Positions 8,190 through 16,678 of a stretch of 53,836 nt of DNA are shown here, piece by piece. Position 1 is the stretch's first letter, and each line of letters starts with the position of its first letter. Source of the DNA: Planctomycetota bacterium (GTDB taxonomy: Bacteria > Planctomycetota > Phycisphaerae > UBA1845); contig JAJRYY010000053.1 in the NCBI GenBank assembly GCA_024275565.1, forward strand, positions 1 to 53,836. Direction: 5' to 3'. The notes below the pieces were generated by a model. The model had not been told where the DNA came from, did not search any database, and saw nothing but the letters and a program-made list of their open reading frames with translations. The position numbers were made by a program, and so were the translations under genes.

Positions 8190-11100
8190 ATGCCCATCCC
8201 CACCGAAACCCTCTTCGATATGAGGAAGCTGAACCGCTGGTTCGCGATTAGCAGTCTGGGTCTGCTTGCAAGCCTCGTCTGGATGATCTGGGAAGATTAC
8301 GATCGTCCCTGGCGGGGCGTTCAGGACGACTACATGGTTGCTCAGGCTGCCCTTGCGCATCTGGACTACCTCGACACGCAAACCGACAGCTATGGCGAGA
8401 AGCTTGCGGAGGCTGAGAAGGTTCTTGCAGCTGCCCGTGAAGTTGTTGCTGCTCGTGGTGAAGAGCGAACGAAGCTTCTGGCGGAATTGCGTTCGATCAA
8501 CGATCGTCACTATGCGGTGAAGATTGACTATGGCAATGAGAACGCCGTTCTTGGCGTGATGCAGGTTCACTATGAGGAATCGCGGGGTGCTCATGGTGAA
8601 GATTCTCCTCAGGCGATGGAGAAGGGCAGGGCGTTGCGCGAGAAGCAGGATATTGTCGCACGTCTGCAGAAATCCAAAGAGGAACTGGAAGATCAGCGCA
8701 GGATCGTCACGGCGAAGCTCAAGGAAATCGATGCAGATGTCACTGCAGCAGAGAAGCGTCTCGCGCGTCTCCATAAAGTAGCAGACGACGCAGCCAAGAA
8801 GGAAAATTCGTACAGCAACCTGCTTGTCAGAACCATCATCAACATGCCGCTTGCGGACTTTACTGCCCCCAAGGGAACGCCTGCCCGTCATGAGGTTCGA
8901 CAGCTTGTCCTGCCCGATATTCGTCAGGAATTGAATTACTTACAGACCTACACGACCGATCGGTGTACGACGTGTCATGTTTCGATTGACGACAAGAATT
9001 TCACCCTCGGGAATCTGGCGCGTCGTTTCGAGCGAGCGTTGCCAGCCATCGGTGAAGCGATGCAGCGTGAGGGTCTGGACCCACCCGTGAATCCTGACAT
9101 TCCGACGTTGGTGATGGATGGGGATGATGAAGCGCCAGAGCTGGTGGCTGGTAAGGTGACGGAGCATTGGAATCTGCTTTCGGATGAGCAGCGTGACGGG
9201 TATTTCCACGATCTGCTGGAGATCGTCAACATCTACCTTGAAGGTTCAGGTCGCCATCCCATCAAGCTGGGGCAACCACTGCTCGCGCACCCCAATCTGG
9301 ACCTTTTCGTGAATGTGGATTCGCCGCACCCGATGAGTCGTATCGGTTGCACGGTGTGCCACGAAGGGAATCCGCAAGAGACAGATTTTGTGCAGGCTGC
9401 CCATACGCCGGTCACGCACGAGCAGGAGCATGAGTGGGAAAAGAAGCATTATGTGACGGCTGCTTTCATACCGAACGTCACGTTTGAGACGATCCATCAT
9501 TACTGGGATCGTCCGATGTATCCGCCGAAATATGCGGAAGCGGGCTGCGTGAAGTGTCATGGTAAGATTACGGATATCACAAGTTTTCGGGGCGAATCGC
9601 AAGCAACGCGCATCAATCTTGGTCGCGACCTCTTCGTCCGGGCAGGGTGTATCAACTGTCACAACGTCGAGGATATCGGCGTTCAGCGCAAAGTCGGTCC
9701 GGATCTGAAGCGCGTCGCCTCCAAGCTCAGTCGCGACTTCGCCGAGCAGTGGATTTTCCACCCGAAGAAGTTCCGTCCGTCCACCTGGATGCCACATCTG
9801 TTCCTACAGGAAAACAACGGTCCCTACAGCGAAAACCCATCCGATTCGCATCCGGTCTTGCGGACTGAAACCGAAGTGCAAGCCATCACAGAATACATCT
9901 TTGCGATCAGTCAGCCCTACGATTCCATACCGATTCCTGAGGGGGTGAGCGGAGATGCCAAGGCTGGCCGGAAACTCTTTACAGAGGTTGGCTGCCTTGC
10001 GTGTCATGCGAATCTGTCGGAGTTCGGCGAGAAGCTGGTGTCTGAGCATCTGGTCGAGGAGGAAGGGCGGACGCAGAGGTTTGCGGAGGCGTTCTACGAG
10101 GACATGACGTACACCGAGCGGGTGATGTATCTGCTCGAAAACGTCGCCTCCGATCGAGACACCTACTTCAAGCCGGAAGAGGTCGAAGGGAAACCGATCT
10201 TCACGCGACATGCTCCGGAACTGTCTGCCATCGGGTCGAAGGTTTCGCAGGATTGGTTGTTTTCCTGGTTGAAGCAGCCAACGCACTACAACCCGAATAC
10301 GCTCATGCCGTCCCTCCGTCTGACAGACCAGGAAGCGGTCGATCTCTCTGCCTATCTGATGACGCTGCGTGAAAATGAAGAATTCGAAATCCGCGAATTC
10401 CCAGACGACGAAGAACATCGGCAGATGAACGATGACCTGGTTTTCCTGCTTCTGTCGGGTCAGAATTCCGAACGCCGCTCTCGCGACATCATGGAGGACA
10501 AGGAGGGTCACCTGTCGAACCTGCTGGTCAAGTCCATCGAGGAGGCAGTCGGAGAGGAGAAAGCAAGACGCATGGTGGCCGATATGGATGGGTTCACCAA
10601 GCGGCAGATGTACCTTGGCAATAAGATGGTCGCCCATTATGGTTGCTATGCATGCCACACAATTGGCGGCTTTGAGACCTCTCCGCCACCAGGAACCGAC
10701 CTTTCCGCGTGGGGCGTCAAACCGCTCGGACAGCTCGATTTTGCTTTCTTCGGAACAACCTACAATCATCTTCGGGCGTTAAACAAAGAGAAATACGCCA
10801 GAATATATCCACCTGAGGCAGAGGAACTCATCAAGTGGGCCCACGGGGTGAATCCCGAGGAAAGCGTCACGCATACGCACGCTGCCTTCGCCAGACACAA
10901 GATGCTCAACCCGCGTTTCTGGGATCGTGGCAAGATCAAGGCGCCCTATGACAAGCTCAAAATGCCGAACTTCTACTTAACCGAGGACCAGGCTGACGCG
11001 CTTGTGACGTTCCTGTTGTCGCGTCGGGCGCCCCTGGTGGATCAATCGCTGAAAATTCCTTACGACAGCACGCTGGCTGGTGCGATCGCCGACGGTCGCA

Positions 11101-12197
11101 GTCTCACACGCGAGCTGAATTGTGTCGGTTGTCATCGTATCGAGGACAACATCGCCAATATCCACCAGTATTATAGCCACAACGTGAGTGGTCGCGACGT
11201 ATTTGACGAGGTCAACGCACCGCCCTGGTTACGCGGGCAGGGTTCGAAGATCCAGTTCCCCTGGTTGTATGGGTTCTTCCAGAACGTTGAAACGCTGCGT
11301 CCGTGGTTGAAAGTTCGAATGCCGAGCTTCAATTTGTCCGAGGAAGAAACCTCGACACTCGTGCAGTACTTCGCCGGGATCACCCGTCAGGAATCTGAGG
11401 ATCTGTCGGAGACGATCGACGCGATCGAAGACTATATCGGCAAGGCGCACGCACGCCGCGCCACCGAGGGCGATTCCGCACCTGACCCCGATCTCTGGTT
11501 CGCAACAGATGCCTTGCGCGATCAGTCGCACTACCTCGCGAGCAGTGCAGTGAAGAACCGCATGGTCCTCAAATATGACGTCGATCCGACGAACTCGCTG
11601 GAGGATCTCGCGATCGGGTATGCGGAGGTACTGGACGTATCACGCTTCACGTCCGAGTTGTACGATGTCCGCTTCCCATTCGCAGACACGCCAAGGCCCG
11701 TGGTCGATGACGAGCGATTCAAGCTCGGCGAGGAGTTCTTCTATGAGCTGAAATGTCTCGCCTGCCACCTGATGGGTGATCCGAATGCTGAAGGTGCCAA
11801 CACGAACCCCTCAGCCCCGAATCTCAGTCTCACCACCAGACGTCTTCGCCAGGAATGGGTGCATGGCTGGTTGCAGGAACCGGGAACCATTCAGCCAGGA
11901 ACCAAAATGCCACAGTGGTTCGCCAAGGGTGTAAGTGCGTTTGTGTCCTACTCCGAAGAGGACCGGGCGGCCCTCGAAGCCAAATATGGCAGCACTGGCG
12001 AGGAGCAGATGCAACTACTGATGGACTTCATTTACAATGCTGGGACGCTCAACTACACCGCCCTTCAGCCCGGTGGCCTCTCTGGTGGATCCGCCGTCAG
12101 CGACGACGAAGGCGATGATGAGGAAGAAGAGGGCGACGACGAAGAAGATGACAGCGACGAGGAAGAGGACGAGGAAGAAGAAGACGACGAAGATTAA
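8190..12197 (+). CDS. Giant membrane-anchored multiheme cytochrome c (eight CxxCH)
   Basis: 1335 residues. An N-terminal transmembrane anchor (about residues 20-40) is followed by a long charged coiled coil (about 60-210). Eight heme c sites CxxCH start at Cys259, 387, 453, 487, 602, 819, 978 and 1189. Several are followed by cytochrome c class I-like folds with a distal Met (for example STWMPHLF and NTLMPSLR). The protein ends in an Asp/Glu-only tail of about 30 residues. It most likely accepts electrons from the Rieske/b6 complex on the periplasmic side and replaces cytochrome f or c1. The gene follows the subunit IV-like gene by 121 bp. An internal ATG at 8220 (MRKLNRW) is an alternative start just before the anchor. 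Confidence 0.92.
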   Translation: MPIPTETLFDMRKLNRWFAISSLGLLASLVWMIWEDYDRPWRGVQDDYMVAQAALAHLDYLDTQTDSYGEKLAEAEKVLAAAREVVAARGEERTKLLAELRSINDRHYAVKIDYGNENAVLGVMQVHYEESRGAHGEDSPQAMEKGRALREKQDIVARLQKSKEELEDQRRIVTAKLKEIDADVTAAEKRLARLHKVADDAAKKENSYSNLLVRTIINMPLADFTAPKGTPARHEVRQLVLPDIRQELNYLQTYTTDRCTTCHVSIDDKNFTLGNLARRFERALPAIGEAMQREGLDPPVNPDIPTLVMDGDDEAPELVAGKVTEHWNLLSDEQRDGYFHDLLEIVNIYLEGSGRHPIKLGQPLLAHPNLDLFVNVDSPHPMSRIGCTVCHEGNPQETDFVQAAHTPVTHEQEHEWEKKHYVTAAFIPNVTFETIHHYWDRPMYPPKYAEAGCVKCHGKITDITSFRGESQATRINLGRDLFVRAGCINCHNVEDIGVQRKVGPDLKRVASKLSRDFAEQWIFHPKKFRPSTWMPHLFLQENNGPYSENPSDSHPVLRTETEVQAITEYIFAISQPYDSIPIPEGVSGDAKAGRKLFTEVGCLACHANLSEFGEKLVSEHLVEEEGRTQRFAEAFYEDMTYTERVMYLLENVASDRDTYFKPEEVEGKPIFTRHAPELSAIGSKVSQDWLFSWLKQPTHYNPNTLMPSLRLTDQEAVDLSAYLMTLRENEEFEIREFPDDEEHRQMNDDLVFLLLSGQNSERRSRDIMEDKEGHLSNLLVKSIEEAVGEEKARRMVADMDGFTKRQMYLGNKMVAHYGCYACHTIGGFETSPPPGTDLSAWGVKPLGQLDFAFFGTTYNHLRALNKEKYARIYPPEAEELIKWAHGVNPEESVTHTHAAFARHKMLNPRFWDRGKIKAPYDKLKMPNFYLTEDQADALVTFLLSRRAPLVDQSLKIPYDSTLAGAIADGRSLTRELNCVGCHRIEDNIANIHQYYSHNVSGRDVFDEVNAPPWLRGQGSKIQFPWLYGFFQNVETLRPWLKVRMPSFNLSEEETSTLVQYFAGITRQESEDLSETIDAIEDYIGKAHARRATEGDSAPDPDLWFATDALRDQSHYLASSAVKNRMVLKYDVDPTNSLEDLAIGYAEVLDVSRFTSELYDVRFPFADTPRPVVDDERFKLGEEFFYELKCLACHLMGDPNAEGANTNPSAPNLSLTTRRLRQEWVHGWLQEPGTIQPGTKMPQWFAKGVSAFVSYSEEDRAALEAKYGSTGEEQMQLLMDFIYNAGTLNYTALQPGGLSGGSAVSDDEGDDEEEEGDDEEDDSDEEEDEEEEDDED

Positions 12198-12290
12198 GGT
12201 CGGAATGCACGCCAAACGGTCCGATATCCACGTGTGACAAACGTCGAATGGCGAATCCGATCTAATATAACGTTTGAAGGAGTATTTGAG

Positions 12291-13019
12291 ATGAATCGAA
12301 CCAAACTGGCATCTATGATTTGCCTGGCTGTTTTCGCAGTCGCCACCATCGGTGCCGACGCGCTGGCAGAGGGCGCCACCATCAAGGGCAAGGTCAACTG
12401 GGAAGGAAAAGCTTACAAAGGCAAGCGCAACAAGACCATGAACCCCCAGTGCGTCAAGTTCAATGGCGGTAAGGCAGCGCGCAAGGACAGGATCATCACC
12501 AACGAGAATGGCACGCTTCGCAACGTGCTTCTCTATGTGAAGAATCCCCCGGCTGGCAAGTACGATCCGCCATCCACGCCCGTCCTTCTCGATCAGGTTG
12601 GCTGCATGTACGTTCCGCGCGTCATCGCTGTGATGAAGGGGCAGGAAATCCTGATCCGAAACAGCGACGACACCGCCCACAACATCCACGCCACCCCGAA
12701 CAAGAACAAGGAATTCAACAAATCTCAGCCCAAAATCGGTCTCGAATTCAAGGAGAAGTTCAAGCGGGCAGAGATGGATCTCCCCATCAAGTGCGATGTT
12801 CACCCATGGATGAAGGCAGTCTGCCACGTCTTGGACCACCCGTTTTTCTCCATGACCGGGGAAGATGGCAGCTTTGAAATCAAGGGTCTCCCGCCAGGAA
12901 AGTACACCCTGGTAGCAAAACACGAAAAATACGGCGAGCAGGAGATGGAAGTCAGCGTCGCGACGGACGAGACCAAGGAAGCAGACTTCACCTACTCGCG
13001 CACCACCAACAAGAAGTAG
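12291..13019 (+). CDS. Periplasmic cupredoxin-like protein with a carboxypeptidase-regulatory-type domain
   Basis: 242 residues from ATG 12291 with a GAAGGAG site 11 bases upstream. Residues 1-26 are a signal peptide ending in ADALA. The centre resembles methylamine-utilisation/plastocyanin-like domains: NSDDTAHNIHA supplies a possible histidine ligand, and CDVHPWM (Cys168, His171, Met174) gives the Cys-x2-His-x2-Met spacing of a type 1 copper site. The C-terminal segment (GSFEIKGLPPGKYTLVAKHEK) is a carboxypeptidase-regulatory-like beta-sandwich. It could be a soluble electron carrier for the adjacent cytochrome complex; this is inferred from position. It is the last gene of the operon, and a terminator lies about 125 bp downstream. 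Confidence 0.82.
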   Translation: MNRTKLASMICLAVFAVATIGADALAEGATIKGKVNWEGKAYKGKRNKTMNPQCVKFNGGKAARKDRIITNENGTLRNVLLYVKNPPAGKYDPPSTPVLLDQVGCMYVPRVIAVMKGQEILIRNSDDTAHNIHATPNKNKEFNKSQPKIGLEFKEKFKRAEMDLPIKCDVHPWMKAVCHVLDHPFFSMTGEDGSFEIKGLPPGKYTLVAKHEKYGEQEMEVSVATDETKEADFTYSRTTNKK

Positions 13020-13086
13020 CACAAGTATGCGTCGTCACGGGCGTGGCTACAGGTAGTGCTGGCTGGATGTCGTTGAAATACACAAA

Positions 13087-13134
13087 CGTTCAATCAGACA
13101 GGCGTTCAGTCGGGCAGGCATTCAGTCGGACAAA
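13087..13134. repeat. 16-bp tandem repeat, three copies
   Basis: Units at 13087, 13103 and 13119 of the type CGTTCAGTCGGGCAGG, differing at a few positions, located just before the terminator of the cytochrome operon. Confidence 0.85.
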
Positions 13135-13143
13135 CATCCAATT

Positions 13144-13184
13144 GGCTGGTCGGGAGCAACCATCCCGCCCGGCCGATTTTTTAT
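13144..13184 (+). terminator. Rho-independent terminator of the cytochrome operon
   Basis: GGCTGGTCGGGA, a 7-base loop and TCCCGCCCGGCC form a 12-bp GC-rich stem with two G-U pairs, followed closely by a T-run (GATTTTTTATTT). It lies about 125 bp after the cupredoxin stop codon. Confidence 0.85.
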
Positions 13185-13255
13185 TTGGGGAGAACGGGGA
13201 GAAGAAGTGGAAGTATACGCCGCTGAACGCACCAGGTAACTCAGCACGCCGCTGA

Positions 13256-13412
13256 AAATCAGAACACCGCCCAAGACAGCCCACCGCCCAGGATCGCCAC
13301 CACTCAGGACAGAGCACCACTCAAGATCGCCACCGCCAAGAACAGCCCGTCACTTAAGACCGCCCGCCACTCAAGATAGCACGCTGCTCAAGATAGCGAT
13401 CAAGACAGCATC
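13256..13412. repeat. Degenerate 16-17-bp tandem array at the 3' end of the PiT gene
   Basis: About nine diverged units built on CACTCAAGATCGCCAC/CCGCCCAAGACAGCCC. The rightmost one coincides with the last codons and stop of the PiT gene (minus strand, ATG CTG TCT TGA). The array thus looks like serial copies of the gene end. Confidence 0.75.
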
Positions 13413-14503
13413 GTCCACATCATCCAGCCCATCAGGCCTGCAGCAGGAATGGTCGTGATCCACGCCAGCAGGATCTTCTGAATCACCGACCACTTCGCCT
13501 GCCCGTTCACCATTCCGATCCCGAAAATACTCCCGTAGCTCACATGCGTCGTACTCACAGGAACCCCAAGACGAGACGCCACAATCACGCAAAACGCCGT
13601 CGCAAGATTGGCAGTAAACGCCTGTCCGTCATTCATATCAGTGATCCGATAGCTCATCGTGTCCGCCACACGCCACACCGCAACAAGCCCGCCCACCGCT
13701 ATCGCAACCCCGACCGCCACCATCGACCACGACATACCCATCGCAGAGGTCGCAATCAGCAACGCCGCAATCTTCGGCGTATCATTCAATCCCCGCGCAA
13801 AGCTCGTAGCACCAGCCGAAAGAATATGCGCCCGATCCAGCGTCCGTTGAGCGCTGAAACCCACAACATTCCCTTCATACCGGGTCTGACACTGTCCAAC
13901 ATCCTCTGCACGCAGCGTCAACCGACTCTCAAGTGCAGTCACCGTCCCATCCACGCCGAGACTGACTGGGACCATTTCATTTTCAACGCAGACACAGGTC
14001 TGGCTGGTGATTCCAAGTCGCAGACGTGTCGCCCGAAAGACCAGGTAAGACACCGCGGCAAGGACCAGGGCGAACACCGGGCTGACCAGCAGTGGTATTG
14101 CGAAGGCTTTGACCGCCGCTGCGGTGTGAAGCGCGTTGGCCGCAAGACCGGTTCCAGTGATCGCACCCACCAGTGAATGCGTCGTGGAGACCGGCATTGC
14201 AAGACGCGTGGCAATCAGGACAGTGATCGCGGCAGCCACACCGACCGATAACACAAACATCGCTGTCCCTGCAATCTCAACGTCCACGATCCCCTTACCG
14301 CTGAACGTTTTGACAAGCCTCTGAGCAAACAAGACTGCCGTCACCGATCCAAGCAGGGTCGCAAACGCAGCGAACAGAATGGCTGGCTTCAACGCCATCA
14401 CCCGCCCAGCGATCAGCGTCGCAACCCCCTTGCTGTTGTCATTCGCACCATTGGCAAACGCAAGCAAGATCGCAGCAAGCACGACGAAAACCAATATCTG
14501 CAT
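13400..14503 (-). CDS. Inorganic phosphate transporter, PiT family
   Basis: 367 residues, hydrophobic throughout, with two copies of the PiT signature. The N-terminal copy is FANGANDNSKGVATL; the second half has ARGLNDTPKIAALL and PVSTTHVSYGSIFGIG, matching PVSTTHSLVGAITGTG in the first half. PiT proteins import phosphate (often as a metal-phosphate complex) with protons or sodium across the inner membrane. It lies apart from the high-affinity Pst system at 28.5-33 kb, with the head-fibre cassette between. ATG 14503 fits the family. The stop is embedded in a degenerate tandem array. Confidence 0.93.
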   Translation of the reverse strand: MQILVFVVLAAILLAFANGANDNSKGVATLIAGRVMALKPAILFAAFATLLGSVTAVLFAQRLVKTFSGKGIVDVEIAGTAMFVLSVGVAAAITVLIATRLAMPVSTTHSLVGAITGTGLAANALHTAAAVKAFAIPLLVSPVFALVLAAVSYLVFRATRLRLGITSQTCVCVENEMVPVSLGVDGTVTALESRLTLRAEDVGQCQTRYEGNVVGFSAQRTLDRAHILSAGATSFARGLNDTPKIAALLIATSAMGMSWSMVAVGVAIAVGGLVAVWRVADTMSYRITDMNDGQAFTANLATAFCVIVASRLGVPVSTTHVSYGSIFGIGMVNGQAKWSVIQKILLAWITTIPAAGLMGWMMWTMLS

Positions 14504-14580
14504 TCGATGACGCTCCTGTGTGACCCGTGTCCCGTGTCCCGTGACCCGAGACGCCTGTGACCCGAGACCCGAGACCCGAA

Positions 14581-14612
14581 GGGGCCAGTCCCTCTAAAAG
14601 GGAACCAGCCCC
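14581..14612. repeat. Palindromic element (family E)
   Basis: GGGGC, then TCCCT-CTAAA-AGGGA, then GCCCC: a nested inverted repeat with outer and inner 5-bp stems. There is no T-run, so it is more likely an interspersed repeat than a terminator. Confidence 0.65.
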
Positions 14613-14620
14613 AGTCGTCC

Positions 14621-14652
14621 ACTATTCCACCATTCCACTATTCCACCATTCC
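14621..14652. repeat. 16-bp tandem duplication
   Basis: ACTATTCCACCATTCC occurs twice without mismatch (14621-14636, 14637-14652), about 120 bp upstream of the PiT start. Confidence 0.85.
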
Positions 14653-14762
14653 ACGAGCAACCCCATCGGTATGCAACGCTGGCAGCAGGCGGACACCATA
14701 AATTACCGAATACGCGCTTCTTCCGCAATCGCTCCCACACCGGAGTGCAACGATCCCATTCA

Positions 14763-14798
14763 CGGGTGACACCGGCGGCTTGCCCGCCAGTGCCTTCG
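14763..14798. repeat. Palindromic interspersed repeat (family B), inverted copy
   Basis: CGGCGGCTTGCCCGCCAGTG, preceded by GGGTGACAC, is the reverse complement of the family B element found at 21143-21230 and 28033-28065. Confidence 0.75.
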
Positions 14799-14960
14799 CA
14801 CTGAAACGCACCACACAACCCGAAGCAGAGCCACTTATACGGACCTTCCCCCCCCGGAAAACCTCCCCCTGACACCACAATAAAATAAAAATCAAATTTT
14901 TTACCCCTGTTTACAGTCCAAAAATCAACATTTCCGTAGAAATCCCAAAAATTCTCCCAA

Positions 14961-15004
14961 AAAAGTAGATCACCCTGTGTGTTCTATAAGTGGAGGAGGA
15001 GGAC
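14961..15004 (+). promoter_or_regulatory. 44-bp promoter/leader-like element, copy 2
   Basis: AAAAGTAGATCACCCTG, then TGTGTTC-TATAAG-TGGAG and AGGAGGAG. It matches 38 of 44 positions of copy 1 (2821-2864, minus). It lies 212 bp upstream of the terminase start and is the best candidate for the cassette promoter. Confidence 0.5.
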
Positions 15005-15215
15005 GGACCGACCACCAACCGAACGCATGCGAGCAGGGGGGTGAGCGGGGCATCGGTGAACCAGGCAAGGTGGCTTGTCACCAGGGAGTCACAGGGAGTC
15101 ACCAAGGAGTCACAGGGAGTGCCAGGGAGTGACAGTCGGGCTTGTCATCAGGGCAGCCGGGCTTGTCACCAACAGTGGCAGTCAAAAAGGGAATTGCACG
15201 AAAGGGATACAGAAA

Positions 15216-16634
15216 GTGAACAACACAAATCAAAAAGCAACACCACTCGTCGCACTCCTTCCCTACCAGAAGGCAGCCGTCGAATCCAACGCCAGATTCC
15301 GCTGGTCAAACTGGGCACGCCAGACCGGAAAATCTTTCACGCTATCCCTGCGCAGAATCATTCGCGGATTGCAACGCCGCCGCAACCAGATCTTCCTTTC
15401 AGCAAGCGAACGCCAGTCGCGGGAGCTCATGCAGAAAGCACGCCAGCACTGCCAGGCCCTGCATATCACCGCACGCCATTACAACGAGCGATTCCTCGAC
15501 GGCGTCCGATACAAACAGCTCGAAATCGAACTCCCCGGCGGCGTCAGAATCATAGGCCTGCCGGCAAAACCAGAGACCATCCGCGGTTTCACTGGCGACG
15601 TCTTCCTCGACGAATTCGCAATGCACGCAGACGACCGCGCCATCTGGGCAGCCACATTCCCAACCCTCCTCCGAGGCGACGGCGAACTCGACATCGCATC
15701 CACCCCCAAAGGCAAGGGCAACATATTTTACGAACTCTCAAAGAACGAGAAATTCGAACGCAGCACCATAACCCTGCAAAACGCCGTCGATCAGGGGCTG
15801 GACGTATCCTGCGACGAAATCCGAACATCCATGGCAGACGAAGAACTCTACCGACAGGAATTCCAGTGCGAATTCGTCGACGAAGCGACAGCACTGCTCA
15901 CCTACGAACAGATCGCCCGCTGCGAAGACGCAACCATCGACAAAGACATCTCCATAAAACAGATCGCCGATGAGTGCAAAACCATGCATAAGAAAACGAA
16001 AAAATCCCCCGACCTCTCCGTAGGCCTCGACATAGGAAGAAAACGCGACCTCACAGTATTCTGGATCATCCAGCGCATCGCAGGAATCGCACAGGTAGCT
16101 CGGGCACTGCCAGACGCCAGCAACTCAACCCATGCAGCTCGGGCACTGCCCAACGTCGGCAGCTTCCGAACCGTCGCCGTCTACGAACTCTCCAACACCC
16201 CATTCCGCGAACAATTCGACATCCTCCGCCAGATCATGTCCCTAAAATACGTCCGCCGCTGCTGCATCGACGCAGGCGGAATCGGAATGCACCTCGCAGA
16301 ATCCGCCGTCGAAAAATTCGGACCCCACCGCATCGAACCGGTCACATTCACAGCAGCCACAAAATCACACATGGCAGGAACCCTCCGAATCGCCATCGAA
16401 AGTGCAACCCTGAAAATCCCGACATGCGAAACGATCCGCAACGACTTCCATTCATTGCAGCGATCCATCACATCAGCAGGTCATTTCAGACTCGACGCCG
16501 CCCACTCAAAAACCGGACACGCAGACCGCTTCTGGGCAGCAGCCCTCGCGCTCCAGGCAGCAGAAACCGCATCCACACAGCATTCCGCGATCTCCGTCAA
16601 ACCACTCGCCTTCGCTCAAACAGGAACCTGGTAA
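15216..16634 (+). CDS. Phage terminase large subunit (Mu-type)
   Basis: 472 residues from GTG 15216 with AAAGGGA 8 bases upstream. The ATPase half has a Walker A variant ARQTGKS (34-40) and Walker B DVFLDEFA (about 128-135). The RNase H-like nuclease half has DIGRKRD (Asp272), CCIDAGGIG and a final GHADRFWAA (Asp437). All key acidic residues look intact. It would translocate DNA into a capsid and cut it. A 39-bp in-frame tandem duplication (VARALPDASNSTH/AARALPN...) interrupts the nuclease domain between strands after Asp272. Third codon positions are strongly C-rich, unlike later genes of the same cassette. Confidence 0.92.
   Translation: MNNTNQKATPLVALLPYQKAAVESNARFRWSNWARQTGKSFTLSLRRIIRGLQRRRNQIFLSASERQSRELMQKARQHCQALHITARHYNERFLDGVRYKQLEIELPGGVRIIGLPAKPETIRGFTGDVFLDEFAMHADDRAIWAATFPTLLRGDGELDIASTPKGKGNIFYELSKNEKFERSTITLQNAVDQGLDVSCDEIRTSMADEELYRQEFQCEFVDEATALLTYEQIARCEDATIDKDISIKQIADECKTMHKKTKKSPDLSVGLDIGRKRDLTVFWIIQRIAGIAQVARALPDASNSTHAARALPNVGSFRTVAVYELSNTPFREQFDILRQIMSLKYVRRCCIDAGGIGMHLAESAVEKFGPHRIEPVTFTAATKSHMAGTLRIAIESATLKIPTCETIRNDFHSLQRSITSAGHFRLDAAHSKTGHADRFWAAALALQAAETASTQHSAISVKPLAFAQTGTW
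16095..16172. repeat. 39-bp partly diverged in-frame duplication in the terminase gene
   Basis: GTAGCTCGGGCACTGCC at 16095 and GCAGCTCGGGCACTGCC at 16134, 39 bp apart (13 codons), encode VARALP and AARALP. The remainder of each unit is diverged. The sequence AGCTCGGGCACTGCC looks like an interspersed-repeat core captured in coding sequence. Confidence 0.75.
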
Positions 16635-16678
16635 CCAGTCAAATCAACAATGACGCATCAGATAGAGGCTCGAAAATC

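Larger units (their letters stand above)
13020..13399. other. Intergenic region between convergent genes, almost all repeats
   Basis: It holds a 16-bp triple repeat, a strong terminator and then about 150 bp of degenerate 16-17-bp repeats. No gene is seen. Confidence 0.75.
14504..15215. other. Repeat-rich intergenic region before the terminase gene
   Basis: No gene supported. In order it holds 7-bp CCCGTGT/CCCGAGA-type repeats (14522-14580), a palindrome (14581-14612), a 16-bp double repeat (14621-14652), a family B palindrome (14763-14798), AT-rich DNA, the 44-bp promoter-like element (14961-15004) and GGGAGTCAC-type repeats (15080-15135). Confidence 0.7.

Noticed and set aside
12015..13022. 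Minus-strand frame antisense to the end of the cytochrome gene and to the cupredoxin gene
   Set aside because: Its hydrophobic Phe/Val-rich stretch is the complement of the acidic GAC/GAA tail of the cytochrome gene; no homology or start signal.
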